Shown: positions 1 to 7,247 of the stretch, one piece after another
Position numbering within the stretch: position 1 is the first letter of the stretch
Layout of the letters: the number at the start of each line of letters is the position of its first letter
Assembly (NCBI GenBank): GCA_964542475.1
Contig: CAZIUL010000057.1
Location: 1 to 26,061 of the forward strand
Origin: CAZIUL01 sp964542475
GTDB lineage: Bacteria; Planctomycetota; B15-G4; CAYZWU01
Direction of reading: 5' to 3'
DNA: 26,061 bases
The notes under the pieces: model-generated
What the model saw: only the letters and a program-made list of their open reading frames with translations
Told to the model about the DNA's origin: nothing
The model's database searches: none
Made by a program: the position numbers and the translations under genes

Positions 1-7
1 TTAAAGA

Positions 8-53
8 CGGGAATTCTAATCTTCGTTGTCCGGGAATTATAATCTTCGCTGAT
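8..53. repeat. 23-bp tandem repeat, two copies
   Basis: Two adjacent copies of a 23-bp unit lie at 8-30 and 31-53. Both read cgggaatt, one variable base, taatcttcg, then a short variable tail. The copies differ at only a few positions. The sequence is intergenic and lies just upstream of the promoter of the first gene. The array may continue to the left of the window. No function can be assigned. Confidence 0.6.
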
Positions 54-63
54 CACTTTATGG

Positions 64-92
64 TTGATCATTGATTCTTTTTTATGTATAAT
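64..92 (+). promoter_or_regulatory. sigma70-like promoter for the FG-GAP gene
   Basis: A TTGATC -35 hexamer (64-69) is followed by a 17-nt spacer and a perfect TATAAT -10 hexamer (87-92), with TG directly before the -10. Transcription would start near position 99. This gives a leader of about 120 nt before the GTG start at 221. That leader contains the dispersed repeat at 145-180 and a small hairpin (CACCGT at 172-177 with ACGGTG at 183-188), which could affect translation. Confidence 0.7.
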
Positions 93-97
93 ACTTA

Positions 98-199
98 TCA
101 AAGTTCGGCTTGTTTCGAATGTTTGTTGCAAGGCAGCCTTAACTCGCATATTTCATCCTCATCTGCTGCGGCACCGTAACTCACGGTGATATTACGCAT
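98..199 (-). CDS. possible small peptide, diverged copy of the repeat mini-ORF
   Basis: This is a 33-residue minus-strand ORF starting at ATG 199; another in-frame ATG at 205 would give 35 residues. Its core, YGAAADEDEIC, matches the peptides encoded by the 84-bp repeats at the right end of the window (YSAAAEEDEIC and YGAAAEDDEIF). As in those copies, an M-(K)R start lies seven or eight codons before the Tyr. After the core it differs, ending in a Lys-rich tail. There is no good ribosome binding site, and it overlaps the promoter and leader of the plus-strand gene. It may be a decayed copy rather than an expressed gene. Confidence 0.22.
   Translation of the reverse strand: MRNITVSYGAAADEDEICELRLPCNKHSKQAEL
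145..180. repeat. dispersed partial copy of the right-end 84-bp repeat
   Basis: About 33 of 36 bases match positions 25976-26011. The shared core on the plus strand is atatttcatcctc, one variable base, tctgctgcggcac. Only part of the 84-bp unit is present here; the 'ctgcgtttcatgccaggaga' part is absent. It lies in the leader of the FG-GAP gene. Confidence 0.75.
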
Positions 200-220
200 G
201 CTCATGGAAAGGAGGATCTC

Positions 221-1939
221 GTGAAACTTTCGAACAAGGTAGCAGGCATGGTATCCGCCTGTACGATACTCTTCCTTTTTGCAGGGGCATCCGCCGATGC
301 ACAGGCTCCGCAGATACTCTGGTGGTACGATCTCGATGCGCCGTCGTTCGGATCCGCGGCAACCGCTGACATCGACGGGGACGGGAAGTTGGAGATCGTT
401 TTCGGGACCTACTTCAACGACGAGCACATCCATGCCCTGAACGCGGAAGACGGCTCTCTGCTGTGGAAATACGACACGGGCGGGTGCAACGACGCATCCC
501 CTGTCATTGCCGATGTCGACCTGGACGGCGAGCTCGAGGTTATCGCGCCCGCGTCATCGCCGTACAAAGTCTACTGCTTCAACGGCGCAACAGGCGCGGT
601 CGAGTGGTCGACTTCGACTGGATACCCGAACTGCATCGACTCTCCGCCCGCGGTGGCGGATGTGGACAACGACAGCAAGCCTGAAGTGGTGCTCGGAACC
701 TTTTACGGTCATGTTTTTTGCTTGAACGGTGAAGACGGCAGCGTGGAATGGAATGTAAGCCTCGGAAACAACAGCTACATCCAGACCGGGCCGAACATCC
801 TCGACCTCGACGGGAACGGCAGCCTCGACGTTGTTATTGCGCAGTGGTTGGGCGATTTGCGGATCTACGCCCTCAACGGAGCCGACGGTTCGGTGATCTG
901 GTTCTCGGACGCGCCGAGCGACTACATCTATCACGGAGGTTCGTTCGCGGATGTTGACGAGGACGGAAAACCGGAGATCGCCATCGGAAGCTATGACCAC
1001 AACCTCTACCTCTTGAACGGAGAAAGCGGCCGTGTCGAATGGAATTACACCGCGCCGTACTACGCGGGCGGGCCCTCTTCCATTGCTGACCTGGATGGTG
1101 ACGGGCATCTTGAGGTCGTGTTCACCGCCCACAACAGGATCATTGCCGTGTCGCACCTGGGAAACAAGGTGTGGAGTTTCTCGGCCGGGGGCAGCGTTTT
1201 TCGCGGCGTTGCGATCTCGGATGTGGACGACGACAACATTCTCGATGTTGTATTCGGATCAGCGGACGGCTATCTCAGGGCTCTTAACGGCGACAACGGC
1301 CAGGCCATCTGGGCAATGAACCTCGAAGCGCACTACGGCCAAAGCTATGACATGGACCACGCCCCCATCATCGCTGACTTCGACAACGACGGGATACTCG
1401 ATGTTTTCGTAATTGGCGGATACGGAACATCATCGCCGCCCACGCAGAACCACGGGCGCGCTTACGCGCTGTCCACGGAGGAGGGAACAGGCAGGGGATG
1501 GCCCATGTTCCGTCACGACATGAGGCACAGCGCATGCTTCGACGGCTACCAGCCCCTCATGATCGACTTCCCAGCCATTTCCGGAAGCACGGGCGGCGCA
1601 GCGGATCTGGTTCTGGCAGCGGGCAAGAAGAACGCGAACCGACACTACTTCATACTGGGCAGCCTGTCCGGCAATTCCCCGGGCTTTCCGCTCCCAGGCG
1701 GATTGACGCTTCCTATCAACTGGGATCCGTTCACGGGTATCATCATCCAGATGGCCAACACGCCGGTGCTTTCGGGGTTTTACGGAACGCTTGACCTGTG
1801 GGGACAGGCCGTGGCAAAGCTTGACACGCTCGGGCCCCTGCCTCCGCCCGCGGTTGGGCTTACCATGGATTTCGCGTACCTTCTGTACTCCCCTTACAGC
1901 TTCGTATCCAACCCGGCACAGGTTTTCATCGTGCCTTGA
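221..1939 (+). CDS. secreted FG-GAP/VCBS repeat protein
   Basis: This 572-residue protein starts at GTG 221, five bases after a strong AAAGGAGG ribosome binding site. Residues 1-27 form a Sec signal peptide ending near ASADA. Residues 35 to about 430 are a beta-propeller-like array. Repeated calcium-loop motifs such as DIDGDGKLEIVFG, DVDLDGELEV, DVDNDSKPEVVLG, DLDGNGSLDVV and DFDNDGILDV alternate with PQQ-propeller-like segments such as LNGEDGSVEWN. The last 125 residues form a separate domain with GSLSGNSPG and FVSNPAQVFIVP. I know this type of tail mainly from secreted proteins of Planctomycetota and related uncultured bacteria. The protein probably acts outside the cytoplasm, but ligand and function are unknown. 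It is transcribed alone from the promoter at 64-92. No convincing terminator is seen between its stop and the palindromic element at 2048. Confidence 0.9.
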   Translation: MKLSNKVAGMVSACTILFLFAGASADAQAPQILWWYDLDAPSFGSAATADIDGDGKLEIVFGTYFNDEHIHALNAEDGSLLWKYDTGGCNDASPVIADVDLDGELEVIAPASSPYKVYCFNGATGAVEWSTSTGYPNCIDSPPAVADVDNDSKPEVVLGTFYGHVFCLNGEDGSVEWNVSLGNNSYIQTGPNILDLDGNGSLDVVIAQWLGDLRIYALNGADGSVIWFSDAPSDYIYHGGSFADVDEDGKPEIAIGSYDHNLYLLNGESGRVEWNYTAPYYAGGPSSIADLDGDGHLEVVFTAHNRIIAVSHLGNKVWSFSAGGSVFRGVAISDVDDDNILDVVFGSADGYLRALNGDNGQAIWAMNLEAHYGQSYDMDHAPIIADFDNDGILDVFVIGGYGTSSPPTQNHGRAYALSTEEGTGRGWPMFRHDMRHSACFDGYQPLMIDFPAISGSTGGAADLVLAAGKKNANRHYFILGSLSGNSPGFPLPGGLTLPINWDPFTGIIIQMANTPVLSGFYGTLDLWGQAVAKLDTLGPLPPPAVGLTMDFAYLLYSPYSFVSNPAQVFIVP

Positions 1940-2047
1940 AAAGGATCGCGAGGAATACTGTAATACATGGCCCGGCATAGCCCGGCGACCTTTTCACCGA
2001 GTATACCTTTGCGGTTGATGGCCTGTTGAAGAATGCTTGATGCATAA

Positions 2048-2206
2048 GAGTCCGTTGAAAAAGTGCTTCGGAAGAGAGGCCGAGTCATTTTGCCCGAGCT
2101 CAAGGCGCGAGACCGTAGGCGAATCAGTGGATTCGTTGAGGATCTCGCAACGCAGAGATCGGGCAAAAGGGCCGGCCGTAGCCGATCTGACTTTTTCAAC
2201 GGGCTC
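2048..2206. repeat. 159-bp palindromic MITE-like element
   Basis: The ends are 17-bp inverted repeats with one mismatch: gagtccgttgaaaaagt at 2048-2064 and actttttcaacgggctc at 2190-2206. Inner segments also pair: attttgcccga (2087-2097) with tcgggcaaaag (2159-2169), gcgagacc with ggatctcgc, and an apex of CGAATC (2120-2125) with GATTCG (2130-2135). The whole element is thus an imperfect palindrome centred near 2127, and it has no ORF of its own. Its right end stops two bases before the AAGGA ribosome binding site of the next gene. A degraded version of the terminal motif (cctgttgaagaatgctt) appears just to the left, near 2023-2039. The rest of the 1940-2220 gap holds nothing I can name. Confidence 0.75.
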
Positions 2207-2220
2207 ATAAGGAACGCCCA

Positions 2221-5200
2221 ATGAGACACCTGTTTACAATGTGGGCGACAGCCCTGGCCATCCTCCTCGTTGTTTTGTTTCCCGCCTGCACGAAAAGCAA
2301 CCGTTCGGCCGGCACTGCCAAGGCCACAATCACGGAGAGCAGGGAGACGATCAAGACCTATCCCTTCTTTGAACCGGATCCCATGCCCATCCTTGCCCGC
2401 TCAGGCATGTGGGGAAAGGGATCAAGACTCTACCCCTACAGCTTCTTCGACAAGCTTAGTGCAAAAGGGGTGGACCGCGAATGGACCGTGGTGCGCATGG
2501 AGAACCCCTACATCGCGCTCTCCGTTCTGCCCGAGGTGGGCGGCAAGATCCGGGGGGCCACGGAAAAATCCACAGGCCGGGAGTTCGTCTACACAAACCA
2601 CGTGCTAAAATTCCGCGAAATCGCGCTCCGTGGTCCATGGGTATCAGGCGGGATCGAGTTCAACTTCGGCATCGTGGGCCACACCCCCGCGGGTGCCACG
2701 CCCGTGGATTACTTGACGAGAAAGAACCCGGACGGGAGCGTGAGCTGCTTTGTTGGCGCGCTCGATCTGCCTTCGCGAACCCGCTGGAGCGTGGAGATCT
2801 TTCTCCCGGCGGATCGGGCCTGCTTCGAGACCCGGGCCCAGTGGTACAACTCCTCTCCCCTTCACCAGTCCTACTACGCATGGATGAACGGCGCCGTGCA
2901 TACCGGAAAAGATCTCCAGTATTGCATGCCGGGCCGCTTTCACATCGGCCACGACTACTCGGCCCCCTTGAAGCCCTGGCCAGTGGACGAGAAAGGGCGG
3001 GACCTGTCAGTGTACAGGAACAACGACTTCGGTTCATACAAGAGCTACTTCACCGTTGGTGAATACGAACACTTCTTCGGCGGCTTTTGGAACGACGCCG
3101 CTTTCGGTTTCGGCCACTACGCCCTTTACAGCGACGTGCCCGGCAGGAAGGTCTGGATCTGGGGCTTGTCGAGGCAGGGCGCTGTCTGGGAAGAGCTGTT
3201 GACCGATACGGACGGCCAGTACACAGAACCCCAGGCTGGGCGCCTCCTGAACCAGAGCGACCACGCCATGTTCGCGCCTTACACGACTGACCGCTGGCAA
3301 GAGACATGGTTTCCCTACGTGGAGATCGGCCCAATGACGCACGCATCGCCCATGGGTGTGCTGAATGTAAAGCAGACAGCGGGAGCGCTGGATGTAAAAA
3401 TCTGCGCTCTCAGAAAGATCGACGATTATCTGGAGATCGCCCTGGACGGGAAGGAGCTGAAGTCCGAACGGATCGCTCTGCAGCCGATGGATGTGTTTGA
3501 GCGCACCTTCACACTGCCTGACATAACAGGGACAATCACTGTGATTGTGGGCCGCGAGCTTTGCTACGTGAGCGACCCCGCAGCCAACGATCTTGGCCGC
3601 CCCATCTCTTTTCACACTGTTGACGAATCCACAACCGAGGGCATCTTCCGCTCGGCGGACAGGCTCGAGAAGGCCAGGGATTACCACCGTGCACTCGAAA
3701 AATACACGGAATGCCTCGAGCGGGAACCAGATCACATGCGGGCTCTCTGCCGTGTGGCCGAGCTCCATGTCCGGAGAGCCGAGTACGAAAAAGCACTTTC
3801 CTTCGCAAGAAAAGCCCTCGAAATCTCGATGTACGATGCCGAAGCCAACTACATCTACGGCATCCTTTGCAGGCGCCTGGGAAAGGTGACCGACGCAAAG
3901 GAAACACTTGGCTGGGCTGCCCGTTCAATGGCATTCCGCTCCTGCGCCTTTTGCGTGCTTGGGGAGCTCTTTCTTTCAGAAGGCAACATTAAGCTCGCTC
4001 TCGAGTACAGCAGCCGCGCCCTGGACTTCAACAGGCACAACTTCAACGCATCCCTTGTCCGGGCCATTGCTTTTCGCAAGGCTGGAGAGCATGGCAACGC
4101 CTTGAAAACACTCGACGATCTTCTTGAGATCGATCCGCTCATTCATACGGCCCGGTTCGAGCGCCACCTTCTGGATCCGGGTCGTGAAAGCCTCGATGAG
4201 TTCCAATCCATGATAAGATGCGAGCTGCCTCATGAACAGTATCTCGAAACAGCGCTGTTCTACGTGAGGCTCGGTCTCAAGCACGAGGCAATGCAGCTCC
4301 TGAAGCTCGCCGATGACTACCCGGTTGCCTGCTACTGGCTTGCTTACCTTGTGAAAAATGACAGCGAAAAAAGCCGGGCCTTTGTCGAGCGCGCCCGCGG
4401 CATCTCGCCGAGGCTGGTCTTTCCTTTCCGGGAAGAAACGATCGCCGTTCTGGCCTGGACCATGAAAAGTTTTCCCGGGCACTGGATTGAGCCCTACTAC
4501 CTCGGGCTGATCTGCTGGGGCAAAGGGCGAGCGGATGAAACGCTCGAGCTCTTCTCAAACATCGAACCCCCTGATTTTGCCCCTTTTTACCTCTGCCGGG
4601 CACATCTAAACGAAGAGCGCCTGCCGGATAAGGCAAGGTCGGATCTTGAAAAAGCGGTTGAACTCGACAACGCGAGCTTCAGAAACTGGCATTGCCTCCT
4701 CTCTTTTTACCTCCGTTCCAACATGAACAAGCAGGCGCTCGCCCGGTCAGGAGAAGCCATGGAACGTTTCCCCGACGCTGATGCCATCCGCATCGACCGC
4801 GTCCGCGCGCTCATGGCTGCCGGCCTCTTCAAAGACGCCGCGGCCCTGCTCGAGGGGGCTGTAATCCTTCCAGCCGAGGGAGCGACGGGCGTTCGCAATC
4901 TCTTTGCGAAATGTCACCTTCACCTAGCGCTGGACAAGATGCGGGCCCTTGAGTTCGAAGAAGCAACAAAACATCTTGAGAAGTCAAAGTCGTTCCCTGA
5001 AAACCTCGGTTCAGGCAAGCCCTACGGCCCTGACCAGCGAATGGAGAACTACCTTCTCGCGCTCTGTTTCGACAAGATGGGAGATCAAGAGCGCGCCGGG
5101 AAGCTTCGGGATGGAATCCTCAGGTACACGATCGATCACGAAGAAATGGAAGAACACTCCTTTTTCGCCGGCCTGGTCATGGAACAGCGCAACATGCATG

Positions 5201-5280
5201 AAAAAGCCGAAGAGCTTCACAAGAAAGGAAGCCCCCCTTCAGAAGAGGTGCTGGGAACTATTCGGCTGCTGGAAAAATGA
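2221..5280 (+). CDS. lipoprotein with DUF5107-like domain and TPR repeats
   Basis: This 1019-residue protein starts at ATG 2221, eight bases after AAGGA (2209-2213). Residues 1-23 are a hydrophobic signal ending in FPAC, a lipobox-like site that would anchor Cys23 to a membrane. Residues about 45-340 resemble DUF5107, a galactose-mutarotase-like beta fold found in proteins linked to carbohydrate metabolism. Visible segments include VLPEVGGKIRGATEKSTGREF and FGIVGHTP. From about residue 480 to the end the protein is helical with TPR units, for example ALEKYTECLEREPDHMRALCRVAELHVRR in pieces of about 34 residues. A role in carbohydrate binding or scaffolding at the cell surface is plausible, but no catalytic site is evident. 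The leader is formed by the palindromic element. The domain call rests on memory of the family. Confidence 0.88.
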   Translation: MRHLFTMWATALAILLVVLFPACTKSNRSAGTAKATITESRETIKTYPFFEPDPMPILARSGMWGKGSRLYPYSFFDKLSAKGVDREWTVVRMENPYIALSVLPEVGGKIRGATEKSTGREFVYTNHVLKFREIALRGPWVSGGIEFNFGIVGHTPAGATPVDYLTRKNPDGSVSCFVGALDLPSRTRWSVEIFLPADRACFETRAQWYNSSPLHQSYYAWMNGAVHTGKDLQYCMPGRFHIGHDYSAPLKPWPVDEKGRDLSVYRNNDFGSYKSYFTVGEYEHFFGGFWNDAAFGFGHYALYSDVPGRKVWIWGLSRQGAVWEELLTDTDGQYTEPQAGRLLNQSDHAMFAPYTTDRWQETWFPYVEIGPMTHASPMGVLNVKQTAGALDVKICALRKIDDYLEIALDGKELKSERIALQPMDVFERTFTLPDITGTITVIVGRELCYVSDPAANDLGRPISFHTVDESTTEGIFRSADRLEKARDYHRALEKYTECLEREPDHMRALCRVAELHVRRAEYEKALSFARKALEISMYDAEANYIYGILCRRLGKVTDAKETLGWAARSMAFRSCAFCVLGELFLSEGNIKLALEYSSRALDFNRHNFNASLVRAIAFRKAGEHGNALKTLDDLLEIDPLIHTARFERHLLDPGRESLDEFQSMIRCELPHEQYLETALFYVRLGLKHEAMQLLKLADDYPVACYWLAYLVKNDSEKSRAFVERARGISPRLVFPFREETIAVLAWTMKSFPGHWIEPYYLGLICWGKGRADETLELFSNIEPPDFAPFYLCRAHLNEERLPDKARSDLEKAVELDNASFRNWHCLLSFYLRSNMNKQALARSGEAMERFPDADAIRIDRVRALMAAGLFKDAAALLEGAVILPAEGATGVRNLFAKCHLHLALDKMRALEFEEATKHLEKSKSFPENLGSGKPYGPDQRMENYLLALCFDKMGDQERAGKLRDGILRYTIDHEEMEEHSFFAGLVMEQRNMHEKAEELHKKGSPPSEEVLGTIRLLEK

Positions 5281-5282
5281 CA

Positions 5283-5306
5283 GGATAGGTCTATCCGCGT
5301 ATTTTT
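5283..5306 (+). terminator. weak intrinsic terminator after the TPR lipoprotein
   Basis: The hairpin pairs GGATAG (5283-5288) with CTATCC (5291-5296), realistically five base pairs with a GGTC loop. Five T residues follow at 5302-5306. It begins three bases after the TGA stop of the plus-strand gene. The stem is short and the U tract is offset, so it is weak. Confidence 0.35.
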
Positions 5307-5319
5307 CCGGTCGCTGTAA

Positions 5320-5454
5320 TCAATAGTCGATGTTGATCACGCTTTCCGCTGAAGGGTCCACTGCAAAGGGACCGAGATCGATCGTCACGAATGCGCGATA
5401 TTCCGCTTTGTTTTCATCAGGTACCCGCCACGAGTACGAGCAGGTGCCGCCTCA
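5320..5454 (-). other. in-frame UGA followed by a 43-codon coding extension
   Basis: The UGA that closes the upstream reading frame (5452-5454) is followed in the same frame by 43 sense codons and a second UGA at 5320-5322. The extension reads GGTCSYSWRVPDENKAEYR, then AFVTIDLGPFAVDP, ending INIDY. It looks like a normal beta-rich secreted domain, with 27 of 43 third positions G or C. It joins naturally to the preceding KGRFRYG. Reading the UGA as a residue gives YG-X-GGTCSYSW, a CxxxC-like site if X is Cys or selenocysteine. Other genes here end in UGA (for example at 5278-5280, 19761-19763 and 24164-24166), so UGA is not generally reassigned. Options are selenocysteine, readthrough, a recent nonsense mutation or a sequence error. 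Confidence 0.7.
5420..5448 (-). promoter_or_regulatory. hairpin just downstream of the in-frame UGA (SECIS-like position)
   Basis: Three bases after the UGA, the minus-strand RNA can pair GGCACCUGC (5448-5440) with GCGGGUACC (5428-5420). This gives eight pairs out of nine, including one G-U, with one C-A mismatch. The loop is 11 nt, 5429-5439. Bacterial SECIS elements sit directly after the UGA, but usually have their apical loop slightly farther away and a G at its start. The position fits, while the fit to the consensus is only partial. It could be chance pairing in GC-rich coding DNA. Confidence 0.3.
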
Positions 5455-6852
5455 CCCGTAGCGAAACCTCCCCTTCTCGATCACCTCCCCTTTTTTGTTC
5501 CTGATGGTGAGCCGAGGCTCCCGCGGGCTCGCACCGTTGATCGTCATTTCGCTCAGGATTTCACCTCCTGTTCCCTGCATATTGAAACTAAGGCTTGCCT
5601 TGCGCGACGAAGAGAACAGGTCCTTGCTCGTGAATACTCTCGTTTTCGAAACCACCGGCTTGTAGGGCGGGCCAAAAGGAAAGTAGGCGGTTTTTCCCTC
5701 GCGCACCTCCACCTTCGGGCTTTCCAGCGTTCCAGCGGCAGTGACAAATGTGGGTCGCCCCCGCTTTTCCGGGTCTGTTCGGTCAATCGTGTACTCTATC
5801 AGCCGCCAATCGCCCTCTGGAAGGGGATGCACGCCTTCCTCTCCCCCATCGATTTTTACAACACCCCTGTCGCTGTATACCAGCGCGTGGAAATTTTCGT
5901 TGGGATTGGCCACAAAACCCATGGGTTCGGAAAGAGGCGTAAGCCTGAGCCGGTCACCAGAAGGGGAAAGATCCATTTCATAAAACTTACCATCCACACA
6001 GAGCAGCCTGGAAACAGGATGCAGCCCCTCGCGCCGGGTCAGGCTGTATCCTCCCAGCTTGCCCCCCTCTTTGTCCGGATCGAGGAACAGTAAATCACCG
6101 GGACTTTTTACAAGGCTCTCCGATCCATTTCCGGCCTGATAATCAACTTCGAAGCAATCATCGAACCGGCCGTTGGAGTTCCTGTCGAAGATGAAGAACT
6201 TTCTGGATTTGCCGTCCAGCACGACCTCACCCACGCAACAGCAAGCTGAATGCAGAGCCACGTTGACCCAGCCGGAGCCGCCCAAAGCACCATATTTCGA
6301 TACGGTAAGGAAAACGCCGTACTCCGCGGGCTCCCCCTCCAACCGGAGCGTCACGTTCCTGGGGCCGAACCTGCGGGAGGTTATGCTGTTGAGGCTAAAT
6401 AATCCGCGGCTGGAGGAGATCTCCTTGTTGGCTTTCAGCACCGTTTCATCCGAGAGCTCTCCGTTTCCATTCCAGTCGAAGTGTAGCCTGTCGTATCCTT
6501 CCGAATCTGAGCCCGAGGACTCGAACATGAAGGGAAACTCCTGTTCTCCCAGCATGAACTCCCCTCGGACAGGTGAATCGGTTGGATCGGTTTCACGCAC
6601 TTTTTTTTGACTGGAAGAAAAATTCAATATGCCTGCGGATCCGCCAAGACGGCCGCCGGCAATGATCTGGCTCTGCGGCGACAGGAAATCGAAGTAATCA
6701 GGCGATGATTTAGGCGCTGCTTCAGCGAGGCTGTAAATGTCGGTTTTTTTTAGCTCACAAGTGTAGGTTTCGTTTCCGAAAGCCGGGCATGCAAAGAAGA
6801 TCAGCGCTGTGATCACCAAAGCCATACGAAGGATCGATTGAGATGAAATCAT
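5452..6852 (-). CDS. secreted protein with EF-hand-like loops; ends at an in-frame UGA
   Basis: The product is 466 residues to the first stop, or 510 if the UGA at 5452-5454 is decoded. ATG 6852 follows AGGAG by ten bases. Residues 1-26 are a signal peptide (LVITALIFFACPAFG). Two acidic loops resemble calcium-binding EF-hand or dockerin loops: DWNGNGELSDE near residue 130 and DRNSNGRFDD near residue 220. The rest is predicted beta-rich and includes a closing segment, EPRLTIRNKKGEVIEKGRF. The last strand of this domain seems to be completed only in the 43-codon extension beyond the UGA. I do not recognise a named family or an enzymatic motif. It has its own promoter (6897-6902) and is convergent with the TPR lipoprotein gene. 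Confidence 0.87.
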   Translation of the reverse strand: MISSQSILRMALVITALIFFACPAFGNETYTCELKKTDIYSLAEAAPKSSPDYFDFLSPQSQIIAGGRLGGSAGILNFSSSQKKVRETDPTDSPVRGEFMLGEQEFPFMFESSGSDSEGYDRLHFDWNGNGELSDETVLKANKEISSSRGLFSLNSITSRRFGPRNVTLRLEGEPAEYGVFLTVSKYGALGGSGWVNVALHSACCCVGEVVLDGKSRKFFIFDRNSNGRFDDCFEVDYQAGNGSESLVKSPGDLLFLDPDKEGGKLGGYSLTRREGLHPVSRLLCVDGKFYEMDLSPSGDRLRLTPLSEPMGFVANPNENFHALVYSDRGVVKIDGGEEGVHPLPEGDWRLIEYTIDRTDPEKRGRPTFVTAAGTLESPKVEVREGKTAYFPFGPPYKPVVSKTRVFTSKDLFSSSRKASLSFNMQGTGGEILSEMTINGASPREPRLTIRNKKGEVIEKGRFRYG

Positions 6853-6896
6853 GGGTTCGTTTCTCCTGTGGCGGCTTGTACATTTGATTTATTCGT

Positions 6897-6925
6897 ATTA
6901 TACACTAACTTTGTACAAAACAACG
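6897..6925 (-). promoter_or_regulatory. promoter for the EF-hand-like secreted protein
   Basis: A perfect TATAAT (minus strand, 6902-6897) with TG directly before it lies about 45 bases before the ATG at 6852. The -35 is weak: CGTTGT at 6925-6920 with 17-nt spacing, or the overlapping GTTGTT with 16-nt spacing. The -35 region lies inside the stem of the upstream tRNA terminator. Transcription would start near 6890. Confidence 0.5.
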
Positions 6926-6958
6926 CCCCTTCCCGCGAGGGAAGATGCGTTGTTTTGT
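6915..6958 (-). terminator. intrinsic terminator of the tRNA-Pro unit
   Basis: A long hairpin pairs acaaaacaacgc (6915-6926) with gcgttgttttgt (6947-6958). It continues after a 3x3 internal loop with ttccc (6930-6934) and gggaa (6939-6943), closed by a gcga loop. On the minus strand the 3' arm ends in GTTGTTTTGT, a U-rich tail. It starts five bases after the CCA end of the tRNA. Confidence 0.75.
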
Positions 6959-6962
6959 CATC

Positions 6963-7040
6963 TGGTCGGGGCGACTGGATTCGAACCAGCGACCTCTTGA
7001 ACCCCATTCAAGCGCGCTAGCCAAGCTGCGCCACGCCCCG
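6963..7040 (-). tRNA. tRNA-Pro (anticodon GGG)
   Basis: The minus strand reads from CGGGGCG at 7040 to CGCCCCG-A-CCA at 6963. The acceptor stem CGGGGCG/CGCCCCG has the C1 typical of bacterial proline tRNAs. The D arm is GCGC...GCGC with AGCTTGGCTA as loop. The anticodon stem is CTTGA/TCAAG with loop ATGGGGT, giving anticodon GGG for codons CCC and CCU. The T arm contains TTCGAAT. The 3' CCA is encoded. The gene has its own promoter and terminator and appears monocistronic. Confidence 0.95.
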
Positions 7041-7110
7041 TGTTTGGTTTGCGCTCCTGCAGGGACATGACCTGATAAAGGTTTTGTCCGTGCTTTTCAT
7101 CAAAAAACCA

Positions 7111-7139
7111 AGTATACGGATTATGGATCGGCAATTCAA
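7111..7139 (-). promoter_or_regulatory. promoter of tRNA-Pro
   Basis: On the minus strand, TTGAAT (7139-7134), a 17-nt spacer and TATACT (7116-7111) form a good sigma70-like promoter. Transcription would start near 7104, about 64 bases before the mature tRNA, so a 5' leader must be removed by RNase P. Confidence 0.6.
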
Positions 7140-7177
7140 AGGGTCATTCTGAATCTTTTGGAAAACAGGATGCGGGG

Positions 7178-7200
7178 AGGGCGAAAGGGTTTTCGCCCCT
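7178..7200 (-). terminator. hairpin after the greA-like gene
   Basis: gggcgaaa (7179-7186) pairs with tttcgccc (7191-7198) around a four-base loop. It lies about 50 bases downstream of the stop of the long GreA gene and just before the tRNA promoter. There is no clear U tract after it on the minus strand, so termination is inferred mainly from position. Confidence 0.4.
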
Positions 7201-7247
7201 TCATTGCCGAACCGGTTTCCACGTAATGGGTGGGAATGCTCTCCGGT

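Noticed and set aside
5452..5454. General reassignment of UGA to an amino acid in this organism
   Set aside because: Other genes here end at UGA with the next gene starting immediately after (for example 19761-19763 and 21083-21085).
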